A stretch of DNA of 9,516 nt, from positions 1-9,516 of the forward strand of contig JAEZSA010000002.1 of the NCBI GenBank assembly GCA_023422115.1. Direction: 5' to 3'. Both the position numbers and the translations under genes were made by a program. Shown here in pieces: positions 1 through 7,059 of the stretch; position 1 is the stretch's first letter, and each line of letters opens with the position of its first letter. A model generated the notes under the pieces. It was not told the DNA's origin. It did no database searches and saw only the letters and a list, made by a program, of their open reading frames with translations. Origin of the DNA: Bacillota bacterium. Its GTDB lineage: Bacteria; Bacillota_I; Bacilli_A; ML615J-28; CAG-698.

Positions 1-395
1 GCACCTTGTGGAATCGCACTTTCAATCTTGATATCAAAGCCACCTACTAAGCAACCATTTTGTTTCATTCCAAAAACGATACCACGGATTAAAGCAATGC
101 TTTGATGATATTCTTCTTTTTTAGGAAGAGTATCGGTTATATCAACCACCACAAATTCATCATCTTGATCAAATGAAGCACGAATAAAATTACTGTTGTT
201 TTGTTTAACAGCAGCAAGTAATGCTAGATTAATCGTCGTAACTAATACTTTTCCATAATTGTGATCCGTGTGATTTCCTAGCAGTTCAATTCTTCCTGGC
301 GAAGAAAAGAATACCTCGGCAGGTTCTTCAAAAGAAATCATGAATTTTTTCTTTAATCTTTCTATGCGAAAGATGAATTCACTATTTTGCATCAT
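1..395 (-). CDS. galK: Galactokinase, N-terminal part (3' end beyond window)
   Basis: Probable galactokinase, the ATP-dependent enzyme that makes galactose 1-phosphate at the start of the Leloir pathway in the cytoplasm. I translated it directly from the minus strand: 131 complete codons from ATG at 395, open to the left edge. Residues 31-51 carry the galactokinase sugar-binding signature (SSPGRIELLGNHTDHNYGKV). Residues 126-131 (SAIPQG) are where the GHMP-kinase ATP loop begins; the rest lies outside the window. The signature has Asn41 where the textbook motif has Glu or Asp (GEHTDY), and His45 for Tyr; this GNHTDH form occurs in a Firmicute subgroup of galactokinase-like GHMP proteins. Two ATGs are adjacent (395 and 392). 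A TAGGAT-type SD overlaps the galE stop, and the gap to galE is 6 bases, so it is the last visible gene of galT-galE-galK. Family is confident; exact substrate is inferred from the operon. Confidence 0.88.
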   Translation of the reverse strand, partial: MMQNSEFIFRIERLKKKFMISFEEPAEVFFSSPGRIELLGNHTDHNYGKVLVTTINLALLAAVKQNNSNFIRASFDQDDEFVVVDITDTLPKKEEYHQSIALIRGIVFGMKQNGCLVGGFDIKIESAIPQG

Positions 396-401
396 AGGAT
401 C

Positions 402-1412
402 CTACTTTTCTTTGATACTATTTTTTTGAAAATTCCAACTATCGCGACACATATCCTCTAAGGTATGCAAAGCGGTAAAGTTTAATTCTTTCTGCGCTTT
501 GATGGTATCAGCATAACATTCATCGATATCACCCGGTCTTCGGGGATTCATTGTATAAGGAATCTTAACTTGATTCACTACCTCAAAAGTTCTTACAATC
601 TCAAAAACACTATACCCTTTTCCTGTACCTAGATTATAGATGACAAGACCCGGGTTAGATTCTAGTTTTTTTAGTGCTAAAACATGTCCATTGGCAAGAT
701 CTAAAACATGAATATAATCGCGAACGCCAGTTCCATCTGGAGTTTGATAATCATTACCATATATTTTTAAATGGCTTAATTTTCCAATCGCTACTTGTGT
801 AATATATGGCATTAAATTGTTGGGGATACCATCGGGTTCTTCTCCAATTAATCCTGACTTATGGGCACCAAGTGGGTTAAAGTATCGTAAAATACAAGCG
901 TTGAATTTTGGATTAGATTGACAATAATCATGAATCATTTTTTCAATAAAATACTTTGTTCTTCCATAAGGATTACTAACTTCTCCAATTGGAAATTCTT
1001 CTGCGATAGGAACTGTATTAGGTTTTCCATAAACAGTAGCACTTGAACTAAAAACAAAGCGATCAACACCAAATTCTTCCATTAATTCTAATAAAGTAAG
1101 AGTAGAATCGAGATTATTGCGGAAGTATTTCAATGGTTTTGTGACCGATTCTCCTACTGCTTTTAATCCAGCAAAGTGAATCACCGCTTCAATCAATTCC
1201 GATTTAAAAACTTTACGAATTTGCTCTTTATCTAAAAGATCGAGTTGGTAAAATTTGGGATGAATACCCGTTATTTGTTTGATACGATCGACTACTTCAA
1301 TCTTACTATTTGATAGATTATCGACAATCACAACATTATATCCTGCTTCAATCAAAGCAACTACCGTGTGACTACCAATATATCCCGTTCCTCCTGTGAC
1401 TAAGATTGCCAT
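402..1412 (-). CDS. galE: UDP-glucose 4-epimerase
   Basis: UDP-galactose/UDP-glucose 4-epimerase, an NAD-dependent cytoplasmic enzyme that regenerates UDP-glucose in the Leloir pathway and can supply UDP-galactose for glycan synthesis. The 336 residues match the usual length of about 330-340. It is an extended short-chain dehydrogenase: the Rossmann glycine motif TGGTGYIGSH is at residues 6-15, the acidic NAD-ribose position DNLSNS at 31-36, the catalytic Ser in SSSATVYG at 122-129 (Ser124), and the YxxxK pair is Tyr149/Lys153 in NPYGRTK. The substrate-binding RYFNPLGAH is at 176-184. ATG at 1412 is one base after the galT stop, and its SD (GGAGGA) lies inside the last codons of galT, so the two are probably translationally coupled. 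It ends in TAG 6 bases before galK. Nothing is unusual in the sequence. Confidence 0.97.
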   Translation of the reverse strand: MAILVTGGTGYIGSHTVVALIEAGYNVVIVDNLSNSKIEVVDRIKQITGIHPKFYQLDLLDKEQIRKVFKSELIEAVIHFAGLKAVGESVTKPLKYFRNNLDSTLTLLELMEEFGVDRFVFSSSATVYGKPNTVPIAEEFPIGEVSNPYGRTKYFIEKMIHDYCQSNPKFNACILRYFNPLGAHKSGLIGEEPDGIPNNLMPYITQVAIGKLSHLKIYGNDYQTPDGTGVRDYIHVLDLANGHVLALKKLESNPGLVIYNLGTGKGYSVFEIVRTFEVVNQVKIPYTMNPRRPGDIDECYADTIKAQKELNFTALHTLEDMCRDSWNFQKNSIKEK

Positions 1413-1413
1413 A

Positions 1414-2934
1414 TTATCCTCCTATGATTTCTAAACCAACAGTCTTAAAGAATTCACATAAGTGCTTTTCACCTATAGGTGTATTCTTAAAAATAGCAGT
1501 GCACTCTAAAATTTGTCGGCAGGTATCATTAATAAATTTTTCTAAAATTAATTCAACACGTTGAGCGGTGTTATTGATTCCATATTCTTTTTGTAATGAA
1601 AGAATCATTTCTTGATGAACGATGATATCAGGGGATGTTTGAAGTGCTTCTTGATAAGAGATGGTTCCTTTTAAAATGCCTTCAACAATTCCAAATTGCC
1701 TTTTCAATCTTCCTGGCAAGATGAATAATCCCATTGCTTCAATTAAACCAATCGATTCTTTCTTAATTGCATGAAATTGTTGATGAGCATGGAAAATTCC
1801 ATCTGGATGTTTTTCATTAGTACGATTATTTCGCAAAATAATATACAGCTGATAATAATTATCTACTTTACGAACGATTGGAGTAATAGCATTATGTTGT
1901 GCATCAGTATATGGAATAAGTTCAATTTCTTGATCTTGATAGTCATTCCAAATTGTAAGGATATCTTGAGCGAAACGAATAATACTTTCACGATTTAAAC
2001 TGATGATTTTCAAGCAAGAATTATACCAATTCAAATACGAAATCTGACAATCTTCATACCCTTTCTTCACCAATTCATATTTAGAACTAGAAGCAAATAC
2101 AGGCATCAAATGTTTTCCACCTTGAAAATGTTCATGATTTAAAATAGAACCACCAACAATCGGTAAAGATGCATTGCTACCAATAAAATAATTAGGAAAC
2201 AGATCGACAAAATCACACAATTTTACAAAAGTACTTTTGTCAATTTTCATATTCACATGATCTTTATGAATCACGACAACGTGTTCTTCATAATACTGAT
2301 ATGGAGAATATTGCATGAACCAATCTTCCTCTCCCAGTTTGAAATCAATTAAGCGAATATTTTGACGTGGTGGGGTATCGGTTCTGCCTGTATATCCTAA
2401 ATTTTCATAACACAAAATACATTTTGGATATTTAATCGATACCTCATGTGCTAATTTTGCAGTTACTTTATTATCTTTTTCTGGCTTTGATAGATTAATG
2501 GTAATTTCTAAATAATTATTTGGAAAATTTGCCTTCCAAAACAAGTTTAATTTAATACGATTTAGTTTGACATAATAATTATGTACTTGTAAATCAAATA
2601 AAAAGCGACATGCTTCTTCACTCGAAACTTGGTGATACAAGTCATAAAATTTTGTTTGAACAACGCTTGGTAGCGGAGAAATCATATCCATTATAGCGGT
2701 AGTGAAGGTTTCTAATTCTTCTTCTGTAGCTAGATTTTCCTTGACAGCAATTTGCTCAATGGCGGTAATTAAATCATCAAGGTTCAAACCTTTTTCATCA
2801 CTAGGATGATAGTCTTCTACTTGTAATTTCGCTAGTAAACAATTTCTAACATAAATTTCATCACTAGATTCCAAATACAATTTTTCTTTAGCGTAACTAA
2901 TAAGAGAGTTTACTAATGTATTACGATCTTTCAT
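1414..2934 (-). CDS. galT: UDP-glucose-hexose-1-phosphate uridylyltransferase (GalT, Firmicute type)
   Basis: Galactose-1-phosphate uridylyltransferase, which exchanges UMP between UDP-glucose and galactose 1-phosphate in the Leloir pathway. The 506-residue length and sequence fit the long Firmicute/Bacillus-type GalT, not the roughly 350-residue E. coli type. Visible landmarks are CILCYENLGYTGR at residues 172-184, an HVVVIHKDH strand at 218-226, and ILNHEHFQGG at 264-273, which holds the histidine region expected to form the covalent UMP-histidine intermediate. It is the promoter-proximal gene of galT-galE-galK, with galE starting 1 base after its TAA stop. The ATG at 2934 has an AGGAG about 12 bases upstream, slightly longer than ideal, and a sigma-A-type promoter just before that. 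The order T-E-K differs from the common K-E-T or K-T orders. Function is confident; inducer and regulator are not encoded in the window. Confidence 0.96.
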   Translation of the reverse strand: MKDRNTLVNSLISYAKEKLYLESSDEIYVRNCLLAKLQVEDYHPSDEKGLNLDDLITAIEQIAVKENLATEEELETFTTAIMDMISPLPSVVQTKFYDLYHQVSSEEACRFLFDLQVHNYYVKLNRIKLNLFWKANFPNNYLEITINLSKPEKDNKVTAKLAHEVSIKYPKCILCYENLGYTGRTDTPPRQNIRLIDFKLGEEDWFMQYSPYQYYEEHVVVIHKDHVNMKIDKSTFVKLCDFVDLFPNYFIGSNASLPIVGGSILNHEHFQGGKHLMPVFASSSKYELVKKGYEDCQISYLNWYNSCLKIISLNRESIIRFAQDILTIWNDYQDQEIELIPYTDAQHNAITPIVRKVDNYYQLYIILRNNRTNEKHPDGIFHAHQQFHAIKKESIGLIEAMGLFILPGRLKRQFGIVEGILKGTISYQEALQTSPDIIVHQEMILSLQKEYGINNTAQRVELILEKFINDTCRQILECTAIFKNTPIGEKHLCEFFKTVGLEIIGG

Positions 2935-2962
2935 TATCTTTTACCACTCCTATAATAATGTC

Positions 2963-2991
2963 ATTATATAATATTAATCAAAAAAAGACAA
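2963..2991 (-). promoter_or_regulatory. Candidate sigma-A promoter for galT-galE-galK
   Basis: On the minus strand, TTGTCT (2991-2986) and TATAAT (2968-2963) are separated by exactly 17 bases that include a T tract. A transcript would start near 2956 and give a leader of roughly 20 bases before the galT ATG at 2934. An exact -10 and optimal spacing make this one of the better promoter matches in the window; it is read from sequence only. Confidence 0.75.
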
Positions 2992-2996
2992 CATCA

Positions 2997-3033
2997 AAAG
3001 AATAACAATCCCTTATAAAGGTTATTATTCTTT
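2997..3033. repeat. Imperfect palindrome between galT and rarA (candidate operator)
   Basis: AAAGAATAA at 2997-3005 is the exact reverse complement of TTATTCTTT at 3025-3033. A further AA/TT pairing and a CCTT/AAGG stem continue inwards with one mismatch and a two-base bulge. It lies immediately behind the -35 element of the galT promoter and upstream of divergent rarA. Neither flank has the long T run of a good terminator, so a protein-binding site for galactose regulation is plausible, as is a weak transcript hairpin. The function is inference. Confidence 0.45.
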
Positions 3034-3093
3034 CTTATTTGTATGCTAGACTAATAAGTGAAAATATGATAAACTACTTAAGAAGGTGATTAT

Positions 3094-4332
3094 ATGGAAC
3101 CACTAGCTTATAAACTAAGACCTATGAACTTAGAAGATATTGTCGGTCAAAATCATTTGATTGGAAAAAATGGCGTCATTACTAAAATGTTGCAGAATCA
3201 TAGTCTACCATCGATTATTTTATATGGTAGTCCAGGGATTGGGAAAACAACGATTGCTTTAGCAATTTGTAATTATTTACAGGTAGAATATCATGCTTTT
3301 AATGCCTCTACAGACAATAAAGCGATGTTGAAGGAGATTATCGACCAAGCACAAACCAAACAACCTTTGATTCTAATCATCGATGAAATTCATCGGATGA
3401 AAAAGGATATTCAAGATTATTTATTACCGTTTGTTGAGAAGGGGACGATTACGTTGATTGGATTAACGACAATTAATCCCTATCACTCAATTAATCCAGC
3501 GGTTCGTTCTCGCTGTACTATATTGAAATTGAATCCATTAGGTGAATCTGATTTGGAAACAATTTTTGAGCGTACATTTACTTATTTAGATAAAGAAATC
3601 GTTGTTGAAGAGAACGCAAAAAAGTACATCATCAGCTTATCAAATGGAGATGTCCGTAGCTTAATCAATATGATTGAATGCGTTTATTTTACCTTGAATC
3701 AAGAAAAATTAATCACGCTTGTAGCAACCAAAGAAATCTTGTTGAAGGCAAATGTCAGTATTGATAAAAACGAAGATAGTTTTTATGATACTTTAAGTGG
3801 TCTACATAAATCGATTCGGGGTAGTGATGTAAATGCAAGTTTGCATTATCTAGCTAAACTAGTAACTAGCGAAGACTTTTTACCTTTGATTAGGCGATTA
3901 TATTGTATTTTTTATGAAGATATTTCCATCGCCAATCCTAATCTAGGTCCACGAGTAAGAGCTGCTTGTGAAGCTGCACTAGACCTTGGAATGCCGGAAG
4001 CGGTATTACCTTTATCTTCGATCGTTGTTGAAATGGCATTATCACCAAAATCCAATTCTACTTATTTGGCATTTCATGCAGCAATGAAAGACATTGAAGA
4101 GGGTCGCAGTGGAAATCTTCCACTTCATCTAAAGAATACCTACTCCTTTGATCCAAATCAAGGTAGCTACAAGTATCCTCATGACTATCCAGGTGCTTGG
4201 GTTGAGCAACAATATTTACCAGATAAAATTAAAAACGCGAAATACTGGACTGCTAAACTTACAAGTTCTTTTGAAGAATCACTAAAAGAGCGTTATGAAG
4301 CGATTGAGAAAGCTAAAAAAAGTAAAAATTAA
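3094..4332 (+). CDS. rarA: Replication-associated recombination protein A (RarA/MgsA AAA+ ATPase)
   Basis: RarA is a homotetrameric AAA+ ATPase related to clamp-loader subunits and RuvB; it acts at stalled replication forks with SSB and the replisome. The 412 residues are close to the 420-450 typical of the family. Walker A is GSPGIGKTT at 45-53, Walker B LILIIDEIHR at 92-101, sensor 1 around GLTTINP at 123-129, the arginine-finger region VRSRC at 137-141, and sensor 2 GDVRSLIN at 185-192. The C-terminal family signatures are present: FYDTLSGLHKSIRGSD (230-244), FYEDISIANPN (273-283), GRSGNLPLHLKN (337-348) and YKYPHDYPGAWVEQQYLP (359-376). AAGGTGAT lies about 5 bases before the ATG. It diverges from galT and converges on rpmG with a shared terminator. 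I see no strong promoter; a TATGAT at 3065-3070 lacks a well-spaced -35. Sensor 1 reads TTINP where GATTENP is usual, a minor variation. Confidence 0.96.
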   Translation: MEPLAYKLRPMNLEDIVGQNHLIGKNGVITKMLQNHSLPSIILYGSPGIGKTTIALAICNYLQVEYHAFNASTDNKAMLKEIIDQAQTKQPLILIIDEIHRMKKDIQDYLLPFVEKGTITLIGLTTINPYHSINPAVRSRCTILKLNPLGESDLETIFERTFTYLDKEIVVEENAKKYIISLSNGDVRSLINMIECVYFTLNQEKLITLVATKEILLKANVSIDKNEDSFYDTLSGLHKSIRGSDVNASLHYLAKLVTSEDFLPLIRRLYCIFYEDISIANPNLGPRVRAACEAALDLGMPEAVLPLSSIVVEMALSPKSNSTYLAFHAAMKDIEEGRSGNLPLHLKNTYSFDPNQGSYKYPHDYPGAWVEQQYLPDKIKNAKYWTAKLTSSFEESLKERYEAIEKAKKSKN

Positions 4333-4341
4333 TAAGCAAAC

Positions 4342-4372
4342 AAAAAAGCATCAAAATGAATTGATGCTTTTT
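4342..4372. terminator. Bidirectional rho-independent terminator between rarA and rpmG
   Basis: The stem GCATCAA (4348-4354) pairs with TTGATGC (4361-4367) around a 6-base loop. It is flanked by six A on the left and five T on the right, so it works as hairpin plus U-tract in either direction. It serves rarA from the left (10 bases after its stop) and rpmG from the right; the right-hand T tract runs into the rpmG stop codon. Confidence 0.9.
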
Positions 4373-4526
4373 ATTTTTTAGTCTTTTCTTTATGTAAAGT
4401 TTGTTTTCTACATTTAGGACAGAACTTCATTTGTTCAATTCTGTCAGGAGTATTCTTCTTATTCTTTTCAGTCAAGTAGTTTTCCTCATTACAAACTGTA
4501 CATCTCATTAAAAAAGTTACGCGCAT
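4371..4526 (-). CDS. rpmG: 50S ribosomal protein L33, zinc-ribbon (C+) form
   Basis: A 51-residue L33, a small protein of the large ribosomal subunit, found by translating the minus strand. It begins MRVTFLMRCTVC and ends RKQTLHKEKTKK, matching L33 throughout, including the NYLTEKNKKNTPDR core (16-29). Cysteine pairs at 9/12 and 36/39 (CTVC and CPKC) mark the zinc-binding C+ form, not the cysteine-free C- paralogue that many Firmicutes express under zinc limitation. ATG at 4526 is preceded by a perfect AGGAGG at about 6 bases, which decides this start over the internal Met7. It has its own strong promoter (4558-4586) and shares a terminator with rarA. No secE or nusG lies next to it, although L33 is often found beside them. 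Whether a second rpmG exists elsewhere cannot be seen here. Confidence 0.95.
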   Translation of the reverse strand: MRVTFLMRCTVCNEENYLTEKNKKNTPDRIEQMKFCPKCRKQTLHKEKTKK

Positions 4527-4557
4527 AACTGTTCCTCCTAGATTTACTCACCTGTGT

Positions 4558-4586
4558 ATTATACAATAAAAGTTCAGTAAATGCAA
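4558..4586 (-). promoter_or_regulatory. Candidate sigma-A promoter for rpmG
   Basis: On the minus strand, TTGCAT (4586-4581) and a perfect TATAAT (4563-4558) are spaced by 17 bases, predicting a start near 4551 and a leader of about 25 bases before the rpmG ATG. It lies in the short gap after the amidase gene, so rpmG does not depend on read-through. I see no convincing terminator between the amidase stop (4610) and this promoter. Confidence 0.8.
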
Positions 4587-4609
4587 GAGTTTTATTTATT
4601 TAGTTTGCT

Positions 4610-6877
4610 TTATGCTTGGTAAGCAGGTCTAACTACATCGTAAGTTGTGCGAAGGTTGAATGCATTTTCAGCAGTTACAGCCTTAGCAGCAGGAATGATT
4701 GTTCTAATCGTGAATGTTTGATCATAACCAACAGAATTATTGAAGATTCTTACTTGGTATTCTACTTCTGTATCTACATTAGGGTAAGAAGTAATTAAAC
4801 CATTACTTGCTATGAAAGGACTATTTTCAATTAATTGAATGGTAAAGCCCTTTAAGAACTTAGTGGCATTATATTCAGCATAAACCATGTCCATGAAATA
4901 TTCCCATTTTCCAGCATGTCTCATTGTCATTGGACAATCTTTACCAGAGAAGGTATTATGTTGTTTTACAGCGAATACTGGATCTAATCGTTTTAGACGA
5001 CATAATTCACCAACTAACTTCGCAAGATTACTCCAAGTGTGCATGATGTTTTCATTTTCATTAACAGTTGATTCAATACCAATACTATTTAAGTTTCCAC
5101 CTTTGTTACTTAATGTTTTATAAGTATTGCTCCACCAAATAGTACCTACATAGTAATTACCATTAGAACCAATCTTTGTATTAATTCCTGTATAAGGAAG
5201 TAGTGTTTGAGAAGTTACATTAATCACTGTTCCCCCATTAAATGTTTGGGAAGCTTTTAGTGTAGATTTTTGATTGTTAACAACATAATAACCATCATCA
5301 CTAAATGTTACATAACCAGGAACATTTTCAGTAGCTTTAATACCGGTGTCATACCAGCTGTTTTTAATTCCAGTACCATCACCAGCATGCCATGCAATTT
5401 CAGTAATTGGAACGGATTGGAAAATACCATCAGAACCAACAGAAAAATGCCATGAAGCTCCATTACAGCCATTGGTGTATTCACAATTTGCCGTTCCTGC
5501 TCCAGTTCCAGTATAACTTCCTGATGAGTGAACAGTAATAAAATCAATGCTTGTTGCTGCTTGTTCAGGATAGTTAGCAGCACCTGCTTTTAATTTATAT
5601 TTTGTATCATCAATCACTAAATCTTCAAAGAAATATTTACTGATACTACCAGATAATAATTTTAATGGTCCACGATAATTTGGATCATCCGCTGCTTGCA
5701 TACCATGAACATAAATAATTTCTTGTAAGACTGTCTCATATTGAATTTGATTAATCCAATTTTCTGGATTCATATAGTTTGGCATACTAACAGAAATGGA
5801 AGCAGCTACTTTTGAATCTACTGTAGAGGTAGCTGTAAAAACAACATCTCCTCCTTGTGAGAAGGCTGGAACACCATATTCATTAATTGTTGCGATAAAA
5901 TCTTTTGAAGTAGTCCATACCACTTCTGGAGAAGCTGTTGCTGGAGTTACTACAACATTTAATTTAATGATACTATCCATAAATAATGGTAAGGTAGCAT
6001 CCATAGTAATCTCTAGAGATACAGGGATATTTGGATTGTTGATAATGGTAACTATAGCTTCATATGTATAGTAACCACTTACACCACGAATAACAACTTC
6101 TCCAACAGAAACAGAAGTCACTTTACCTGTACCATCTACTGTTGCAACTTTCTCTTCCAATGTTGACCACTCTACGTTTGTTGCTGGTGTTCCATCAATT
6201 AGGAATTCTAATTGAGCAAATTCACCAAGATAGATTGTTGGTTGACTCGTTGCTGTTATTTTTTGATAAACTTCTACTGTAACATTTACTTTAGTTTCTG
6301 GAAAGTTCTTTACGGCTACTTCGATTGTAGCTTTACCGCCTTTATGACCAGTTAGATTTCCACTTGCATCGACACTAACGATATCTTCATTTAAACTCTT
6401 GTATTCAACAACAGCTTCATCATGAGTTCCTTTATTTAAAACTGCATTGATTTTAGCTGTTAGACTATCTTGTAATACAAAAGCTTGTTGAGCAATTGTA
6501 AGAGTTGGTTTTACTTCTTCAACAATCGCTTCATTTACCTTAACAGTAAAAGTTGCTTTAACACTACTAGCAGCTACACTAGTTACAGTAATTGTCACAG
6601 AACCAGCTTTTAATGCTTGTAGATTTCCAGATGTATCAATAGATACAATTGTTTTATCACTAGATGTGAAATTAACATCTTCGTTTGTTGCATTACTTGG
6701 AGTAACTGTCCATTCTAATGATAAAGCTTCCCCAATTTCCATTGTGGCAACAGCATTATTTACCGTAATCTCTGTAGGTAGTACATCTTCATTGATAGGA
6801 TCTTCTTCAGGATCGGTACATGCCGTAAACATAAAAATTGATAAAAGTAAAAAAAATAAAATAGATAATTTTTTCAC
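4610..6877 (-). CDS. Lipoprotein with Ig-like (BIG2) modules and an N-acetylmuramoyl-L-alanine amidase domain
   Basis: A 755-residue surface lipoprotein, probably cleaving the amide bond between muramic acid and the stem peptide of peptidoglycan. Residues 1-20 form a lipoprotein signal (KK, hydrophobic core, FTAC lipobox, Cys20), then an acidic linker. About four Ig-like BIG2-type modules follow (roughly 33-114, 122-203, 205-279, 285-365); the first three show the recurring 'VxxVDxSGxL/VT' strand. After an 80-residue linker comes an amidase-2 fold: FITVHSSG (His450), WHFSVGSDG (His477), AWHAGDG (His497), SIGIES (Glu602) and VKQHNTFSGKDCP (His640, Cys648). His450, His640 and Cys648 fit the usual zinc ligands. 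Unusually, about 95 residues (501-595) separate AWHAG from SIGIE, which are normally close, and an unrecognised tail of about 85 residues follows. The start is GTG at 6877, chosen for AGGAGA at 7 bases and the signal peptide. Substrate is inferred from the family. Confidence 0.88.
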   Translation of the reverse strand: MKKLSILFFLLLSIFMFTACTDPEEDPINEDVLPTEITVNNAVATMEIGEALSLEWTVTPSNATNEDVNFTSSDKTIVSIDTSGNLQALKAGSVTITVTSVAASSVKATFTVKVNEAIVEEVKPTLTIAQQAFVLQDSLTAKINAVLNKGTHDEAVVEYKSLNEDIVSVDASGNLTGHKGGKATIEVAVKNFPETKVNVTVEVYQKITATSQPTIYLGEFAQLEFLIDGTPATNVEWSTLEEKVATVDGTGKVTSVSVGEVVIRGVSGYYTYEAIVTIINNPNIPVSLEITMDATLPLFMDSIIKLNVVVTPATASPEVVWTTSKDFIATINEYGVPAFSQGGDVVFTATSTVDSKVAASISVSMPNYMNPENWINQIQYETVLQEIIYVHGMQAADDPNYRGPLKLLSGSISKYFFEDLVIDDTKYKLKAGAANYPEQAATSIDFITVHSSGSYTGTGAGTANCEYTNGCNGASWHFSVGSDGIFQSVPITEIAWHAGDGTGIKNSWYDTGIKATENVPGYVTFSDDGYYVVNNQKSTLKASQTFNGGTVINVTSQTLLPYTGINTKIGSNGNYYVGTIWWSNTYKTLSNKGGNLNSIGIESTVNENENIMHTWSNLAKLVGELCRLKRLDPVFAVKQHNTFSGKDCPMTMRHAGKWEYFMDMVYAEYNATKFLKGFTIQLIENSPFIASNGLITSYPNVDTEVEYQVRIFNNSVGYDQTFTIRTIIPAAKAVTAENAFNLRTTYDVVRPAYQA

Positions 6878-6924
6878 AATAATTCTCCTTTTTTTATTGA
6901 TGTTTTTTTATAAATATCATTAAT

Positions 6925-6953
6925 ATTCTATCACAAACGTTTTCTTTATGCAA
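6925..6953 (-). promoter_or_regulatory. Candidate sigma-A promoter for the amidase lipoprotein
   Basis: On the minus strand, TTGCAT (6953-6948) and TAGAAT (6930-6925) are separated by 17 bases, giving a leader of about 40 bases before the GTG at 6877. The spacer contains the 8-base palindrome AAACGTTT (6935-6942), which might bind a regulator. Confidence 0.7.
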
Positions 6954-6998
6954 TATTTTCCTTCATTTTCACTCGAGCAATATAAAAAAACACAATAC

Positions 6999-7025
6999 TT
7001 GATTTTTTAGTTATTTTGTGATAAT
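6999..7025 (+). promoter_or_regulatory. Candidate promoter for the HTH gene and ispG
   Basis: TTGATT (6999-7004) lies upstream of an extended -10, TGTGATAAT (7017-7025). The spacer to GATAAT is only 15 bases, short but tolerable with the TGn extension; TTGATT with TAATAT (7022-7027) at 17 bases is an alternative. It would drive the HTH gene at 7060 and, through it, ispG, diverging from the amidase promoter about 50 bases away. Confidence 0.55.
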
Positions 7026-7059
7026 ATATATAGGAAATTATTGATAAAGGAAATGACTA

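Noticed and set aside
3039..3070. rarA promoter from TTGTAT (3039-3044) and TATGAT (3065-3070)
   Set aside because: The spacing is 20 bases and both boxes are imperfect; too weak to list as a feature.
4613..4625. Hairpin TGCTT/AAGCA at the end of the amidase gene as a terminator
   Set aside because: The stem is 5 bases, lies in the last codons, and is followed on the minus strand by an A-rich stretch, not a T run.
5308..5583. Minus-strand 91-codon frame inside the amidase gene, and plus-strand frames at 4616, 4887, 5270, 5796 and 6666
   Set aside because: All lie within the coding sequence of the 755-residue lipoprotein, lack good start signals and show no domain.
6931..6947. Catabolite-responsive element (cre) in the amidase promoter
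   Set aside because: Only the left half fits the cre consensus; about four consensus positions fail, mostly in the right half.
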